Source: Atherinomorus stipes
Lineage: Eukaryota; Chordata; Actinopteri; Atheriniformes; Atherinidae
Direction of reading: 5' to 3'
NCBI GenBank assembly: GCA_023101725.1
Contig: JALJCO010009073.1
Location: 1-64,000, forward strand
DNA: 64,000 nt
The position numbers and the translations under genes are program-made. The notes under the pieces are model-generated. The model was not told the DNA's origin. It did no database searches and was given only the letters and a program-made list of their open reading frames with translations. Of the stretch, positions 22,123-34,741 are shown piece by piece (positions within the stretch are counted from its first letter, which is position 1; every line of letters begins with the position of its first letter).

Positions 22123-22263
22123 ATGCTTTTCAAAAGCATTGTAGAAGAAATGGAGGGACATGACATAAACATGCAAGCCACATTCACTGAAGGCCAGACG
22201 TCAGAGGACACATCCCTTCTGAAGATCTCAGAAAGCATCAACAGCGTACCTCGTATACAATGA
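22123..22263 (+). other. 46-codon open stretch of unknown origin
   Basis: An ATG frame beginning MLFKSIVEEMEGHDINMQAT ends at TGA 22261-22263, just before the Rex1-like LINE begins at 22317. Composition looks protein-like, but no family is recognised. It may belong to another broken transposon. Confidence 0.25.
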
Positions 22264-22316
22264 TCTGGCAGCTGAAGAGATTCTACGTGAAGCTTTGACG
22301 AAGAATGGGGTCTATC

Positions 22317-23490
22317 AGTGATGGACAAGAAGCTGAGTACAGGGAACTGGTCAGTCAGTTTGTGAAATGGTAACAATCAGCTCATCTTAAATACCAGCAA
22401 GACTAAAGAGATGATTGTTGACTTCAGGAGGAGCAAGAATAAGCAGCATAGTCCTGTCTACATCCTGGAAGAGGAGGTGGAGGTGGTGGAGAACTACAAA
22501 TACCTGGAGTTCAGCTGGACAACAGACTCGACTGGAAATGCAACAGTGACTACATCTACAAGAAAGGTCAGAGCAGACTCTACTTCTTAAGGAAGCTGAG
22601 ATCATTCAACGTCTGCACCAAGATGCTGCAGATCTTCTACAAGTCTGTTGTGGAAAGTGCAATTAGCTTTGCAGCATCTGCTGGGGCAGCAGCATCAGAA
22701 CCAGAACCAGAGACTTGAAGAAACTAAACAAGCTGATCAAGAAAGCTGGTTCTGTGCTGGGGAGAACTCTGGAACCGCTGGAGATGATCGTTCAGCAAAG
22801 AATGCTGCATAAGCTGATGAAGATGATGGAGGATTCTCCATCCTCTCCACAAGCTGATGAAGATGATGGAGGATTCTTCCTCCTCTCCACAAGCTGATGA
22901 AGATGATGGAGGATTCTTCCTCCTCTCCACAAGCTGATGAAGATGATGGAGGATGCTTCCTCCTCTCCACAAGCTGATGAAGATGATGGAGGATTCTTCC
23001 TCCTCTCCACAAGCTGATGAAGATGATGGAGGATTCTTCATCCTCTCCACAAGCTGATGAAGATGATGGAGGATGCTTCCTCCTCTCCACAAGCTGATGA
23101 AGATGATGGAGGATGCTTCCTCCTCTCCACAAGCTGATGAAGATGATGGAGGATGCTTCCTCCTCTCCACAAGCTGATGAAGATGATGGAGGATTCTTCC
23201 TCCTCTCCACAACACGGTGAAGAATGTTCAGTGGGAGGCTGCGTCAGGTTCATTGTAGGACGGAGAGATACAGAAAATCATTCCTGCCAGCAGCATCACC
23301 CTAAAGAACAAGACTGACTGACTGACTTGATATTATTATTATCAATGTTATATTGTTAAAAACAAAACAAAACAAAACAAAAAAAACAAAAAGAAAAGAA
23401 AAAGAAAAGAAAAGAGCTTTTTTACATTGTCGAATTTCCCTCCTGGGATAAGTAAAGTATTTTTCATTTAATTTCATTTAATTTCATTTC
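22317..23490 (+). mobile_element. Rex1/CR1-like LINE, 5'-truncated, with internal array
   Basis: The same family as 967-2095. It starts in the mid RT region (NTSKTKEMIVDFRRSKNKQ in the frame near 22390) and continues with KKGQSRLYFLRKLRSFNVC (about 22560). Then come KKLNKLIKKAGSVLGRTLEP (about 22715), the last coding part, and the 3' UTR. The tail of ATTTCATTT-type repeats ends near 23490. The coding end is expanded by the 40-bp array at 22811-23210. Several shifts and stops are present. Confidence 0.85.
22811..23210 (+). repeat. 40-bp array, 10 copies, inside the LINE coding end
   Basis: Each unit starts AAGCTGATGAAGATGATG and ends CTCTCCAC. The first unit follows directly on the LINE codons for RMLHKLMKMMED, and the element resumes after the last unit. 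Units are nearly identical, with TTCC/CTCCA/GCTTCC variants. Forty is not a multiple of three, so the frame rotates. Confidence 0.97.
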
Positions 23491-23858
23491 ATTCAGGTGT
23501 CATAAGCTGCTGTTTTACATCCACAATCCTTCTTAAATTATCTTCAAATAAATTTTTAATTCTATTTGGGTGGGACGAAAATTTAATGAGCTCATTTTAA
23601 CCTCTTTTTATCTCCAACTATTGTTTGTCGCGATAACACGTACGCGAATCAGAGCTGTCTGTAAACGCGTTCACGAGGCAAACTTCAAAGCCAAAACAAA
23701 GTTTTATCAGGACAGAGCAGGTGAAGGAAATGATGTCCCAGCAGAGAAAAACGTGATAAAAACGTAACGGCGCGGTTGATGGAGAGAATCCGGAGTAAAA
23801 GGGCTGGACTCTGATGAATATAAGGAGCAGACGTCTGACGTGAAGTTAACCAAACAGT
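23491..23858. other. no recognised feature
   Basis: Sequence between the LINE tail and a MITE; the small frame at 23570-23767 has no recognisable family. Confidence 0.4.
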
Positions 23859-24486
23859 GGCCACGTTTACATGGAGACTTTTTTTTCCCTTTCGGATTGA
23901 AATCATTCTGATTGAGGATTTCAGGGCAGCTGTTTACATGGGAACTAATTCATTCGGATCTGGCGTGTACATGCGCCAACATTTATTCAGAATAATCCTG
24001 CCTGACATGCGCAGAATGATGTAAATCACGTTATTTATTAAAGACGGAGGTCTACAAACAGCTGATCGTCACAGTCTTTGTGGTTTCTGCAGGACGTTAA
24101 TGAAGCAGCAGCTGATCCTCATGAGCTCCTGCTGGAAACAACCAAGAGGAAAAGCTGTAGAGACAGAGTTTGAGTTAAAAACACTTTCTCGCTGTCCAGT
24201 CGTTCACAGCCATCTGTCAAAGTGAGGAAACGTCACTTGTTTCACGTTGACGTCTTGTCGAAGCATGCGCTGTAAGAGTGCAACCTCACAACTTTCCAAT
24301 TCAGCGTTTACATGATTCCCCGTTCGGTTTGGGGAAAGGAATATTCTACCCCCGTGAAACCGAAAGAAAATTAATTTGGTTCTGCGCTTTTCATTCGGAA
24401 AGAGGCGTTTATATGGATCATTTTCATTATGAAAGAGCTTTTAAACCGAAAGCAATCGGTCTATTTGGGTCCATGTAAACGCAGCT
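23859..24486. mobile_element. non-autonomous DNA transposon with CGTTTACATGG ends
   Basis: CGTTTACATGG near 23864 is exactly inverted as CCATGTAAACG at 24471-24481. Inner parts carry further paired CGGAA/TTCCG-type segments, as in fish MITEs of this look. No target duplication was settled, so the superfamily is not assigned. Confidence 0.6.
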
Positions 24487-26449
24487 ACTGTTAGCTTCTG
24501 TAGCTACATTAGCAGCTTGTCCGCTCGTCTACCACCGTTTACTGGTCTCTGACACAAAAGATAATAAGTTACACAAGCAGCAACACTTACCGACTGCACA
24601 TCCTCACTGATAAATATAATCCACTGCTCCCTGGTAAAGCTGTCCCTCCTGTTACACTGAAAACTGATGAATTTCTGCCGAGGCAACTCAGCATGGCAAT
24701 CCCCCCCTCCCCCCTCCCTGTCATCCTCCTCCTCCTCCTCCTCCCTGACAAAGCTGGTCGTAACTCCTCCACGGCAGGTAATCAGCTGCTTTTAGGCTTT
24801 TAGGTGCTAAAGAGGCTAGCTTAGCAGCTAGCAGCCTCTCTCGTTCACATCATTGGGAGAAAGAAATCCAAACGGCGTACTGTGGAGAGCGCGTGCTTGT
24901 GGCCGGTTCTGGTGAGAAGAGAGCGCCGCACTCAAAGACGGAGTTACTTTCACTTTCCGGAGTTTCTGGCCCGTTATTACTGAGGTCCTGTTCCAGTACA
25001 TGTTTTAACGTGAAAAAGTGGATTTCCGGGTGATGACTCATTGAAATTTAAAAGATCCCGATAATCCGTCTGTGGGGATCATTATTTTTACAAACTAAAG
25101 CAGATATGTGGCTTTGGTCCACCACCTCATTGTCAAGCCCCTCCTCCCACCACCGTTACCACATGCACCCAGACATTTACCATGAGACACATGAAAGTGC
25201 ACTACATTTGGGACGGGGGGACGGGGGGGGCAATGCCTTTTGTTGAGTCATCATCATTCAGTGATTTAAATAAATATTTCCATTTGTTGTTAGAAGTGCA
25301 AAACCTATACTGGCTGCCCCCCCCCCCCCCCCCCCCCCGGCATAGCCCTGAGCCCCCCAGTTTGGTAGGGGGCTCAGGGATGATGGATTTAACGCCAGAA
25401 TTTGTAGTTTTGCCTGAAGTTTCTCTCTTTGATCATCAGCTTTAGTTTAACATCCGTGTATGTCTGTTGTGCTTGAAAGTCCCCCCGCCCCCTCATGTTT
25501 ACTTTGATATTGATGAAAGTAAACATGAATAAAAAGTTTATGAACATCATGTTACTGATTTTAAATGGTGGTTCAACAGAAATATTAAAGACAAACAAAA
25601 AATAAAACACGTAAACAAGCATGATGGGGCTCCGAAGCTAAAATGTTGCTAAGCAACGCTTTGATTCAATCACTGCAATCAGGTGTTTCTGTAACGTCCA
25701 ATCAGACGTCTGCACCTGCTGGCAGGTATGTGGGTCCATGTTCATGGGAAAGATGCTCTGATGTGTTTGGGACAGTTTTGTTTGTTTGTTTTTTTAAATT
25801 ATTTTTCTAAACCAAAGTTCAAAATTAATATTTCATTTTACTAAATCATAATTTAGTAATGTTTTCTTACATTCTTCAGTGTTGAGTTATTTGAACTACT
25901 GTTGTGAATTTATCCTTTTCTGTGATGGGAGGGGTGTAAACTTCCAGCACAGCTGTATAGGCCAACGGGAGGCTGGTTTCATGAATCAGCTCGCTACCTT
26001 AAGGCCCATGACCTCTGCATCCACCAGGAATCCTGCAGAGAAAACCATGCAAAGACAACGTCTCTGTAGACACAGTCCTGCTCTTTATTAATGAGAGATG
26101 AATGAAACGTGCTTGTCCTCCAGGAAATGAGTTGGCATACCAGGAGCAGCCTCTGGCTCCTTTCCACCGGCCCTTCAAGGAGCCCTTTATGTTTGTGCTG
26201 AGTCCAGGAGACGTGCAGCTATCAGGGGTCAGCGGTGTGACATCCAGCTGCTGGGCACCAAACTCTGGAAACAAAGAACCACTCTTTCTTTAATTGTCTG
26301 ATAAACCTCAGACAGGACAGAGAAACGACGGTGGAAACAATGTGATGTCGAAGCCCAGCAGACATCGAGATGGACAAAGAACCGCTTTCTTCTCAGAGCT
26401 TTATTGTTACTATAGCAATGCAGTATGGTACAACAAAAATATGAAGTGT
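24487..26449. other. no gene recognised
   Basis: It contains a run of 22 C at 25317-25338 and a G-rich patch near 25210-25230. A GT donor-like CAGTCGGTAAGTG is read on the - strand near 24596-24584, but no exon could be built. Open frames at 25999-26293 on both strands show no family. Confidence 0.4.
25317..25338 (+). repeat. C22 homopolymer
   Basis: Pure run of C, similar to the other long G/C tracts in the window. Confidence 0.95.
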
Positions 26450-29400
26450 AACGGGAGATTCTCACCACGATGAGGTGGAACGGGAGATTCTCATCATGAT
26501 GAGGTGGAACGGGAGATTCTCATCACGATGAGGTGGAACGGGAGATTCTCATCACGATGTGGTGGAACGAAGATTCTCATCACGATGAAGTGGAACGGGA
26601 GATTCTCATCGTGATGAGGGGGGAAGGGAGAGTGATGAGGTAGAACGGGAGGTTCTCATCATGATGAGGTGGAACGGGAGGTTCTCATCATGATGAGGTG
26701 GAATGGGAGATTCTCATCATGATGAGGTGGAACGGGAGATTCTCATCGTGATGAGTTAGAACGGGAGATTCTCATCACGATGAGGTGGAACGGGAGGTTC
26801 TCATCACGATGAGGTGGAACGGGAGGTTCTCATCACGATGAGGTGGAACGGGAGATTCTCATCGTGATGAGGTGGAACGGGAGGTTCTCATCGTGATGAG
26901 GTGGAACGGGAGATCCTCATCAAGATGAAGTGGAACGGGAGATTCTCATCATGATGAGGTGGAACGGAAGATTCTCATCATGATGAGGTGGAACGGGAGA
27001 TTCTCATCATGATGAGGTGGAACGGGAGATTCTCATCGTGATGAGGTGGAACGGGAGATTCTCATCATGATGAGGTGGAACGGGAGATTCTCATCAGGAT
27101 GAGGTGGAACGGGAGGTTCTCATCATGATGAGGTGGAACAGGAGATTCTCATCTGTGATGAGGTGGAACGGGAGATTCTCATCATGATGAGGTGGAACGG
27201 GAGATTCTCATTGTGATGAGGTGGAACGGGAGATTCTCATCATGATGAGGTGGAACGGGAGATTCTCATCATGATGAGGTGGAACGGGAGATTCTCATCA
27301 TGATGAGGTGGAACGGGAGATTCTCATCATGATGAGGTGGAACGGGAGATTCTCATCATGATGAGGTGGAACGGGAGATTCTCATCACGATGAGGTGGAA
27401 CGGGAGATTCTCATCGTGATGAGGTGGAACGGGAGATTCTCATCATGATGAGGTGGAACGGGAGATTCTCATCGTGATGAGGTGGAAGGGGAGATTCTCA
27501 TCACGATGAAGTGGAACGGGAGATTCTCATCGTGATGAGTTAGAACGGGAGGTTCTCATCACGATGAGGTGGAACGGGAGATTCTCATCGTGGATGAGGT
27601 AGAACGGGAGATTCTCATCATGATGAGGTGGAACGGGAGATTCTCATCGTGATGAGGTGGAACGGGAGATTCTCATCAGGATGAGGTGGAACGGGAGGTT
27701 CTCATCGTGATGAGGTGGAACGGGAGGTTCTCATCAGGATGAGGTGGAACGGGAGATTCTCATCGTGATGAGGTGGAACGGGGAGATTCTCATCATGATG
27801 AGGTGGAACGGGAGATTCTCATCGTGATGAGGTGGAACGGGAGATTCTCATCATGATGAGGTGGAACGGGAGATTCTCATCAGGATGAGGTGGAACGGGA
27901 GATTCTCATCATGATGAGGTGGAACGGGAGATTCTCATCAGGATGAGGTGGAACGGGAGATTCTCATCATGATGAGGTGGAACGGGAGATTCTCATCGTG
28001 ATGAGGTGGAACGGGAGATTCTCATCATGATGAGGTGGAACGGGAGATTCTCATCATAATGAGGTGGAATGGGAGATTCTCATCATGATGAGGTGGAACG
28101 GGAGATTCTCATCACGATGAGGTGGAACGGGAGATTCTCATCACGATGAGGTGGAACGGGAGATTCTCATCATGATGAGGTGGAACGGGAGATTCTCATC
28201 ACGATGAGGTGGAACGGGAGATTCTCATCATGATGAGGTGGAACGGGAGATTCTCATCGTGATGATGATGTGGTGGAACGGGGAGATTCTCATCATGATG
28301 AGGTGGAACGGGAGATTCTCATCGTGATGAGGTGGAACGGGAGACTCTCATCGTGATGAGGTGGAATGGGAGATTCTCATCACAATGAGGTGGAACGGGA
28401 GACTCTCATCGTGATGAGGTGGAACGGGAGTTTCTCATCGTGATGAGGTGGAACGGGAGATTCTCATCGTGATGAGGTGGAACGGGAGATTCTCATCGTG
28501 ATGAGGAGGAACGGGAGATTCTCATCATGATGAGGTGGAACGGGAGATTCTCATCACGATGAGGTGGAACGGGAGACTCTCATCGTGATGAGGTGGAACG
28601 GGAGATTCTCATCATGGTAGAGGTGGAATGGGAGATTCTCATCACGATGAGGTGGAACGGGAGATTCTCATTATGATGAGTTGGAACGGGAGATTTTCAT
28701 CGTGATGAGGTGGAACGGGAGATTCTCATCGTGATGAGGTGGAACGGGAGATTCTTATCGTGATAAGGTGGAATGGGAGATTCTCATCATGGTAGAGGTG
28801 GTATGGGAGATTCTCATAGTGATGAGGTGAAACGGGAGATTCCCATCGTGATGAGGTGAAACGGGAGATTCTCATCGTGATGAGGTGGAATGGGAGATTA
28901 TCATTGTGATGAGGTGAAACGGGAGATTCTCATCGTGATGAGGTGAAACGGGAGATTCTCATCGTGATGAGGTGAAACGGGAGATTCTCATCATGATGTG
29001 TTGGAAGTGGAGGTTCTCATCATGATGAGGTGGAACAGGAGATTCTCATCGTGATGAGGTGGAACGGGGAGATTCTCATCGTGATGAGGTGGAATGGGAG
29101 ATTCTCATTGTGATGAGGTGGAACGGGAGATTCTCATCATGGATGAGGTGGAACGGGAGATTCTCATCACGATGAGGTGGAACGGGAGATTCTCATCTTG
29201 GATGAGGTGGAACAGGAGATTCTCATCGTGATGAGGTGGAACGGGAGATTCTCATCGTGATGAGGTGGAACGGGAGATTCTCATCGTGATGAGGTGGAAC
29301 GGGAGATTCTCATCGTGATGTGGTGGAACGGGAGATTCTCATCGTGATGAGGTGGAACGGGAGATTCTCATCAGGATGAGGTGGAACGGGAGATTCTCAT

Positions 29401-30741
29401 CAGGATGAGGTGGAACGGGAGATTCTCATCATGATGAGGTGGAACGGGAGATTCTCATCACGATGAGGTGGAACGGGAGATTCTCATCAGGATGAGGTGG
29501 AACGGGAGATTCCCATCGTGATGAGGTGAAACGGGAGATTCTCATCGTGATGAGGTGGAACGGGAGATTCTCATCGTGATGAGGTGGAACGGGAGATTCC
29601 CATCATGATGAGGTGGAACGGGAGATTCTCATTGTGATGAGGTGAAACAGGAGATTCTCATCGTGATGAGGTGGAACGGGAGATTCCCATCGTGATGAGG
29701 TGAAACGGGAGATTCTCATCGTGATGAGGTGGAAGGGGAGATTCTCATTGTGATGAGGTGGAACGGGAGATTCTCATCATGGATGAGGTGGAACGGGAGA
29801 TTCTCATCACGATGAGGTGGAACGGGAGATTCTCATCTTGGATGAGGTGGAACGGGAGATTCTCATCGTGATGAGGTGGAATTGGAGGTTCTCATCATGA
29901 TGAGGTGGAACGGGAGATTCTCATCGTGATGAGGTGGAACGGGAGATTCTCATCGTGATGAGGTGGAATGGGAGATTCTCATCTGTGATGAGGTGGAACG
30001 GGAGATTCTCATCATGGATGAGGTGGAACGGGAGATTCTCATCACGATGAGGTGGAACGGGAGGATCTCATCTTGAATGAGGTGGAACGGGAGATTCTCA
30101 TTGTGATGTGGTGGAACGGGAGATTCTCATCGTGATGAGGTGGAACGGGAGATTCTCATCGTGATGAGGTGGAACGGGAGATTCTATTGACTCGGTGGAA
30201 CGGGAGATTCTCATCATGGATGAGGTGAAACGGGAGATTCTCATCACGATGAGGTGGAACGGGAGAATCTCATCTTGAATGAGGTGGAACGGGAGATTCT
30301 CATTGTGATGTGGTGGAACGGGAGATTCTCATCGTGATGAGGTGGAACGGGAGATTCTCATCAGGATGAGGTGGAACGGGAGATTCTCATCAGGATGAGG
30401 TGGAACGGGAGATTCTCATCGTGATGAGGTGGAACGGGAGATTCTCATCGTGATGAGGTGGAACGGGAGATTCTCATCATGATGAGGTGGAACGGGAGAT
30501 TCTCATCGTGATGAGGTGGAACGGGAGATTCTCATCATGATGAGGTGGAACGGGAGATTCTCATCGTGATGAGGTGGAACGGGAGATTCTCATCGTGATG
30601 AGGTGGAACGGGAGATTCTCATCAGGATGAGGTGGAACGGGAGATTCTCATCATGATGAGGTGGAACGGGAGATTCTCATCAGGATGAGGTGGAACGGGA
30701 GATTCTCATCAGGATGAGGTGGAACGGGAGATTCTCATCAC
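26450..30741 (+). repeat. 29-bp array of about 148 copies derived from Tc1 transposase
   Basis: A typical unit begins GATGAGGTGGAACGGGAG and ends TCTCATCAT. The last unit runs straight into Tc1 coding sequence at 30742. In the Tc1 frame the unit reads as E-V-E-R-E-I-L-I, so the unit is a piece of that gene. The centre varies (ATCATGAT, ATCACGAT, ATCGTGAT, ATCAGGAT); the first variant gives the perfect palindrome CTCATCATGATGAG. Blocks recur at about 640 bp spacing (for example CTCATCTTGGATGAGG near 29192 and 29832), so larger duplications occurred. Open frames inside are not genes. Confidence 0.97.
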
Positions 30742-30860
30742 TGATGTGCAGCCAACATATCTGCAGCGACTGTGTGATGATATCATGTCAGTTTGGAGTG
30801 AAATCTCAGGAATATTTCCAGCACCTTGTTGAGACTTTGACATCAAGCATTCAGGCTGGG
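30742..30860 (+). pseudogene. Tc1 transposase C-terminal fragment
   Basis: In frame with the last array unit, it reads DVQPTYLQRLCDDIMSVWSE, then after a shift SQEYFQHLVETLTSSIQAG, the C-terminal part of fish Tc1 transposases. There is no terminal repeat. It identifies the origin of the 29-bp array. Confidence 0.85.
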
Positions 30861-31817
30861 GGGGTCCAGCCCTGAATGAGAAGGTGAACCCGGTAAAGTG
30901 GAAGTGGAAGTTCATATAACCTGCTGTTAATGTGCCTGAAACAAGGAGAGAAAACTTCCTCCCATTCTGAAACAGTTCCGCTCCTAAAGGTCCTGGACCT
31001 GTTTCAGTGACAGAGGCTTTCAGGTTTAAGTCCTCACTGGAAGACGTTGTCAATCACTTTTCCTCCTTTGGATCTATTTTAAACTCGTTCTTTGTTATAC
31101 TGTAAAACTCTGGACAACAGCCTCCTTTCCACAGAAAAGAAAACACAAAAGCAGCAGCACAGTTTTAAGGGGCAGATGCTTCATACTGGCTGGGCCTCCT
31201 GATTCAAATGGGCCGGAGTACCAGCTATTTAAAACTCATTTTCAGCCCCACATGTGAGTAGTTAGAAAACAAATACTTTTCTGTTCAGTTAATGCTTCAT
31301 CTTTGTTCCCATGAAGAGCTCTTCATGCCCTCTTTCCTCCTGTCCTTTATTTCATACAAACTGCTGTCACTGCAGTCTTGATTGGCGGCTGCATTCCTTC
31401 GTGTTCACCTCTCAGACATCATCAAGCTCAGACTTCTCTGATAAGAAAACTGCAGCTCGATGCTTCATTTCACCAGCTGATTCATCGGCCAACATGGAGA
31501 TTCAAACATATCTCTGGTTCCAGTTAATGTGGGGCATGAATCTGCTGCCCAAGTGATGTGGATTAATCATGTCTGCAATTTCAGATGCATGGAAACAGTT
31601 ATGTACACAGCTGAAGACGACGGATGATGATTTAGGTTTTACTATCTTCTTCAAATGTGGCTGTTACAGAGAAGAAGCAGTCTCAGCTCGGTTTTGTATA
31701 GATTCACCAAAAGCCTCAGAGAGCCGTTTTCAGACACGATGACAACAGCTGACAGTTTCAGACATGGTATTCATGTTTTATGACTTCCTTCATACAGAAG
31801 TTCTGGTTTTCTTATCC
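30861..31817. other. no recognised feature
   Basis: Ordinary composition; small open frames (31311-31556) without family or splice context. Confidence 0.4.
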
Positions 31818-31960
31818 ATTTTCATAATAATCATAGTAATAAATATATGTATAATTATATATGTGTTTGGCCTAATATTTCTATAATAATTATTCATTTA
31901 TTATTAGCATCTTTGATTGTTGTCATAATCTCTATTTTATTGACTTTTATTCATCATCTT
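31818..31960 (-). repeat. dispersed repeat, inverted copy at 58683-58823
   Basis: The reverse complement matches 58683-58823 along nearly its whole length with only small indels. It is AT-rich with no coding sense and belongs to an unclassified interspersed family. Confidence 0.8.
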
Positions 31961-32106
31961 TAATTGGTTTAATTGTACTTTATTAACTCATACAGCTTGA
32001 TAAGGTACAAAAATGGACCATGAAGGTACAGAAATGTCTTTCAGAAAGGAACCCCCCCAGCAACAAGCTTTGGACCCTTTTAGGTACAAATCGGTATCTC
32101 TATTTT

Positions 32107-32138
32107 TGTGTGTATATACATACATACATATATATATG

Positions 32139-32192
<54 letters not shown>

Positions 32193-32216
32193 TATACATA
32201 TATATACATACATATA
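32107..32216 (+). repeat. TA/CA microsatellite
   Basis: Compound TATATA...ACACAC...ATACAT run. Open frames across it are artefacts. Confidence 0.95.
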
Positions 32217-33316
32217 CCCTTTTCTTCTATTTAACAAGTTAAATTTATTTGAAAATGTTGAGGAAGCTGATTACCCTGGAAAAAGTAAGTAAACAAACTT
32301 AATTGTGGAGATTATTGTGAAATTGTTATATTTGAGTAAGCTGCACTTTTTCATAGTTGTGACTACATGTACAGTATATACTATACTATGAGGAGATTTA
32401 TAAGAAAAACTGAGAGAAAACTTTCAACCGTGAAAACAAGTAGTTGCCACTAGATTTATAGTTTAATGGTCATGTACCAAAACTCGTCCAGCAGCTATCT
32501 GAGCCTCTAAAGACGGACAAATCAACTTCTGATTAAGTTTTATTCAGCGTATTCGACTTGGAATAAAAGTGAAAAAATAAGATTAGTCTAAATCAAAACT
32601 AAGACCTTGGATGAAAAGCTGGCTGTTTTAGGACATTTTAAGGCGTTAAGTTTAAAGTTTTTAGACTCTTTAAGACCCTGCAAGAACCCTGAGAAAACAC
32701 ATCACATCCGCCCTCGTCCAATCAGAACCCCTCCCACCTCCAGATCTAAAGCAGAATTAAATGAAGGCGAATAAATGTGTTTTTCATTTAAACCTTAATT
32801 CAAAATACTGTTTCAACATAAACACGAAGGAGAAAACTTTTCTGAAGTCAGAATTGTTCATTTCAAAGTAAAAGCAACATGTAGCTGTGGTCATTGTTGT
32901 GCTGTTATGATTCTTGTTGTCTGGCTGAACCTGGACTGAGTGGGCCTCCTTTGTCCAGAGTCTGGTACTGGACCAGAACCTCGGCCTGTTCTGGTCTAAC
33001 CTGCAACAGATGGAGGAGCAGAGTTCTCATCAGCTCTGAAAAGAGTCTTTGTTCACCTCTGAACACCTGGACTGACTCTCCGCCCTCCCCGTTCCCATCG
33101 CTCCATCATCCAGTCAGAAGCTCCTCCTCTTCCTCGTCTTTCCCAGGTCCTTCCTCTCCTCTCCAGCAGACATCCTTTTAACATGAGAAGGATCTGATCA
33201 CTGTTCAGCTGAAGGTACATTTCACTGCAGGTACAGAGTGTAAAAATAGACGTCAATGGCAAAGAAATTAAATATATATTTCAAAATGACTTTTTCAAAC
33301 TACATTTTTATCTGCC
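32217..33316. other. no gene; holds one copy of a dispersed repeat
   Basis: 32699-32841 matches 53012-53146 in direct orientation (CCTCCAGATCTAAAGCAGAAT is shared, then GTGTTTTTCAT.TAAACCTTAATTCA-like). The rest shows no family. Confidence 0.6.
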
Positions 33317-33652
33317 TCAGGCTAAACACCAGCTCTGCTGCCCCTCCTACAGCACCGCATTCACAATTTACCCTCAGTAAGGAGCAGTTCAGGCTAAACA
33401 CCAGCTCTGCTGCCCCTCCTACAGCACCGCATTCACAATTTACCCTCAAAGTAAGGAGCAGTTCAGGCTAAACACCAGCTCTGCTGCCCCTCCTACAGCA
33501 CCTGCATTCACTATTTACCCTCAGTAAGGAGCAGTTCAGGCTAAACACCAGCTCTGCTGCCCCTCCTACAGCACCGCATTCACAATTTACCCTCAGTAAG
33601 CAGCAGTTCAGACTAAACACCAGCTCTGCTGCCCCTCCTACAGCACCTGTTA
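33317..33652 (+). repeat. 72-74-bp array, about 4.6 copies
   Basis: Units start near 33322, 33394, 33468, 33541 and 33613 with CTAAACACCAGCTCTGCTG and share CCCCTCCTACAGCACC. Differences are few. Confidence 0.95.
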
Positions 33653-33671
33653 CTACCTACCTAAGCTACCT

Positions 33672-34735
33672 GCGTAGCTTACCGTCACCATGTATGAATG
33701 AGGCTACATACGTAGCTTACCGTCACCAAATATGAATGAGGCTACATACGTAGCTTACCGTCACCACGTATAAATGAGGCTACATACGTAGCTTACTGTC
33801 ACCAAATATGAATGAGGCTACATACGTAGCTTACCATCACCACGTATGAATGAGGCTACATACGTAGCTTACCGTCACCATGTATGAATGAGGCTACATA
33901 CGTAGCTTACCGTCACCAAATATGAATGAGGCTACATACGTAGCTTACCGTCACCACGTATGAATGAGGCTACATACGTAGCTTACTGTCACCAAATATG
34001 AATGAGGCTACATACGTAGCTTACCGTCACCACGTATGAATGAGGCTACATACGTAGCTTACCGTCACCATGTATGAATGAGGCTACATACGTAGCTTAC
34101 CGTCACCACGTATGAATGAGGCTACATACGTAGCTTACCGTCACCAAATATGAATGAGAGTACATACGTAGCTTACCGTCACCATGTATGAATGAGGCTA
34201 CATACGTAGCTTACCGTCACCAAATATGAATGAGGCTACATACGTAGCTTACCGTCACCAAATATGAATGAGGCTACACACGTAGCTTACCGTCACCATG
34301 TATGAATGAGGCTACATACGTAGCTTACCGTCACCATGTATGAATGAGGCTACATACGTAGCTTACCGTCACCATGTATGAATGAGGCTACATACGTAGC
34401 TTACTGTCACCAAATATGAATGAGGCTACATACGTAGCTAACCGTCACCATGTATGAATGAGGCTACATACGTAGCTTACCGTCACCACGTATGAATGAG
34501 GCTACATACGTAGCTTACCGTCACCAAATATGAATGAGGCTACATACGTAGCTTACCGTCACCACGTATGAATGAGGCTACATACTCAGCTTACCGTCAC
34601 CACGTATGAATGAGGCTACATACGTAGCTTACCGTCACCAAATATGAATGAGGCTACATATGTAGCTTACCGTCACCGCGTATGAATGAGGCTACATACG
34701 TAGCTTACCATCACCACGTGTGAATGTGGCTACAT
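33672..34735 (+). repeat. 38-bp array A, about 28 copies
   Basis: The unit contains GAGGCTACATACGTAGCTTA followed by CCGTCACC and then CACGTATGAAT, CATGTATGAAT or AAATATGAAT. It has inverted arms GCTAC/GTAGC around ATAC. Copies are about 95% alike by eye. It ends against array B. Confidence 0.97.
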
Positions 34736-34741
34736 TTGTCT

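Noticed and set aside
26450..30741. CRISPR-like array
   Set aside because: Units are contiguous without unique spacers and the origin is a Tc1 gene; the genome is eukaryotic.
32013..32292. Tyr/Ile and Thr/His-rich frames near 32.1 kb
   Set aside because: They translate a TA/CA microsatellite.
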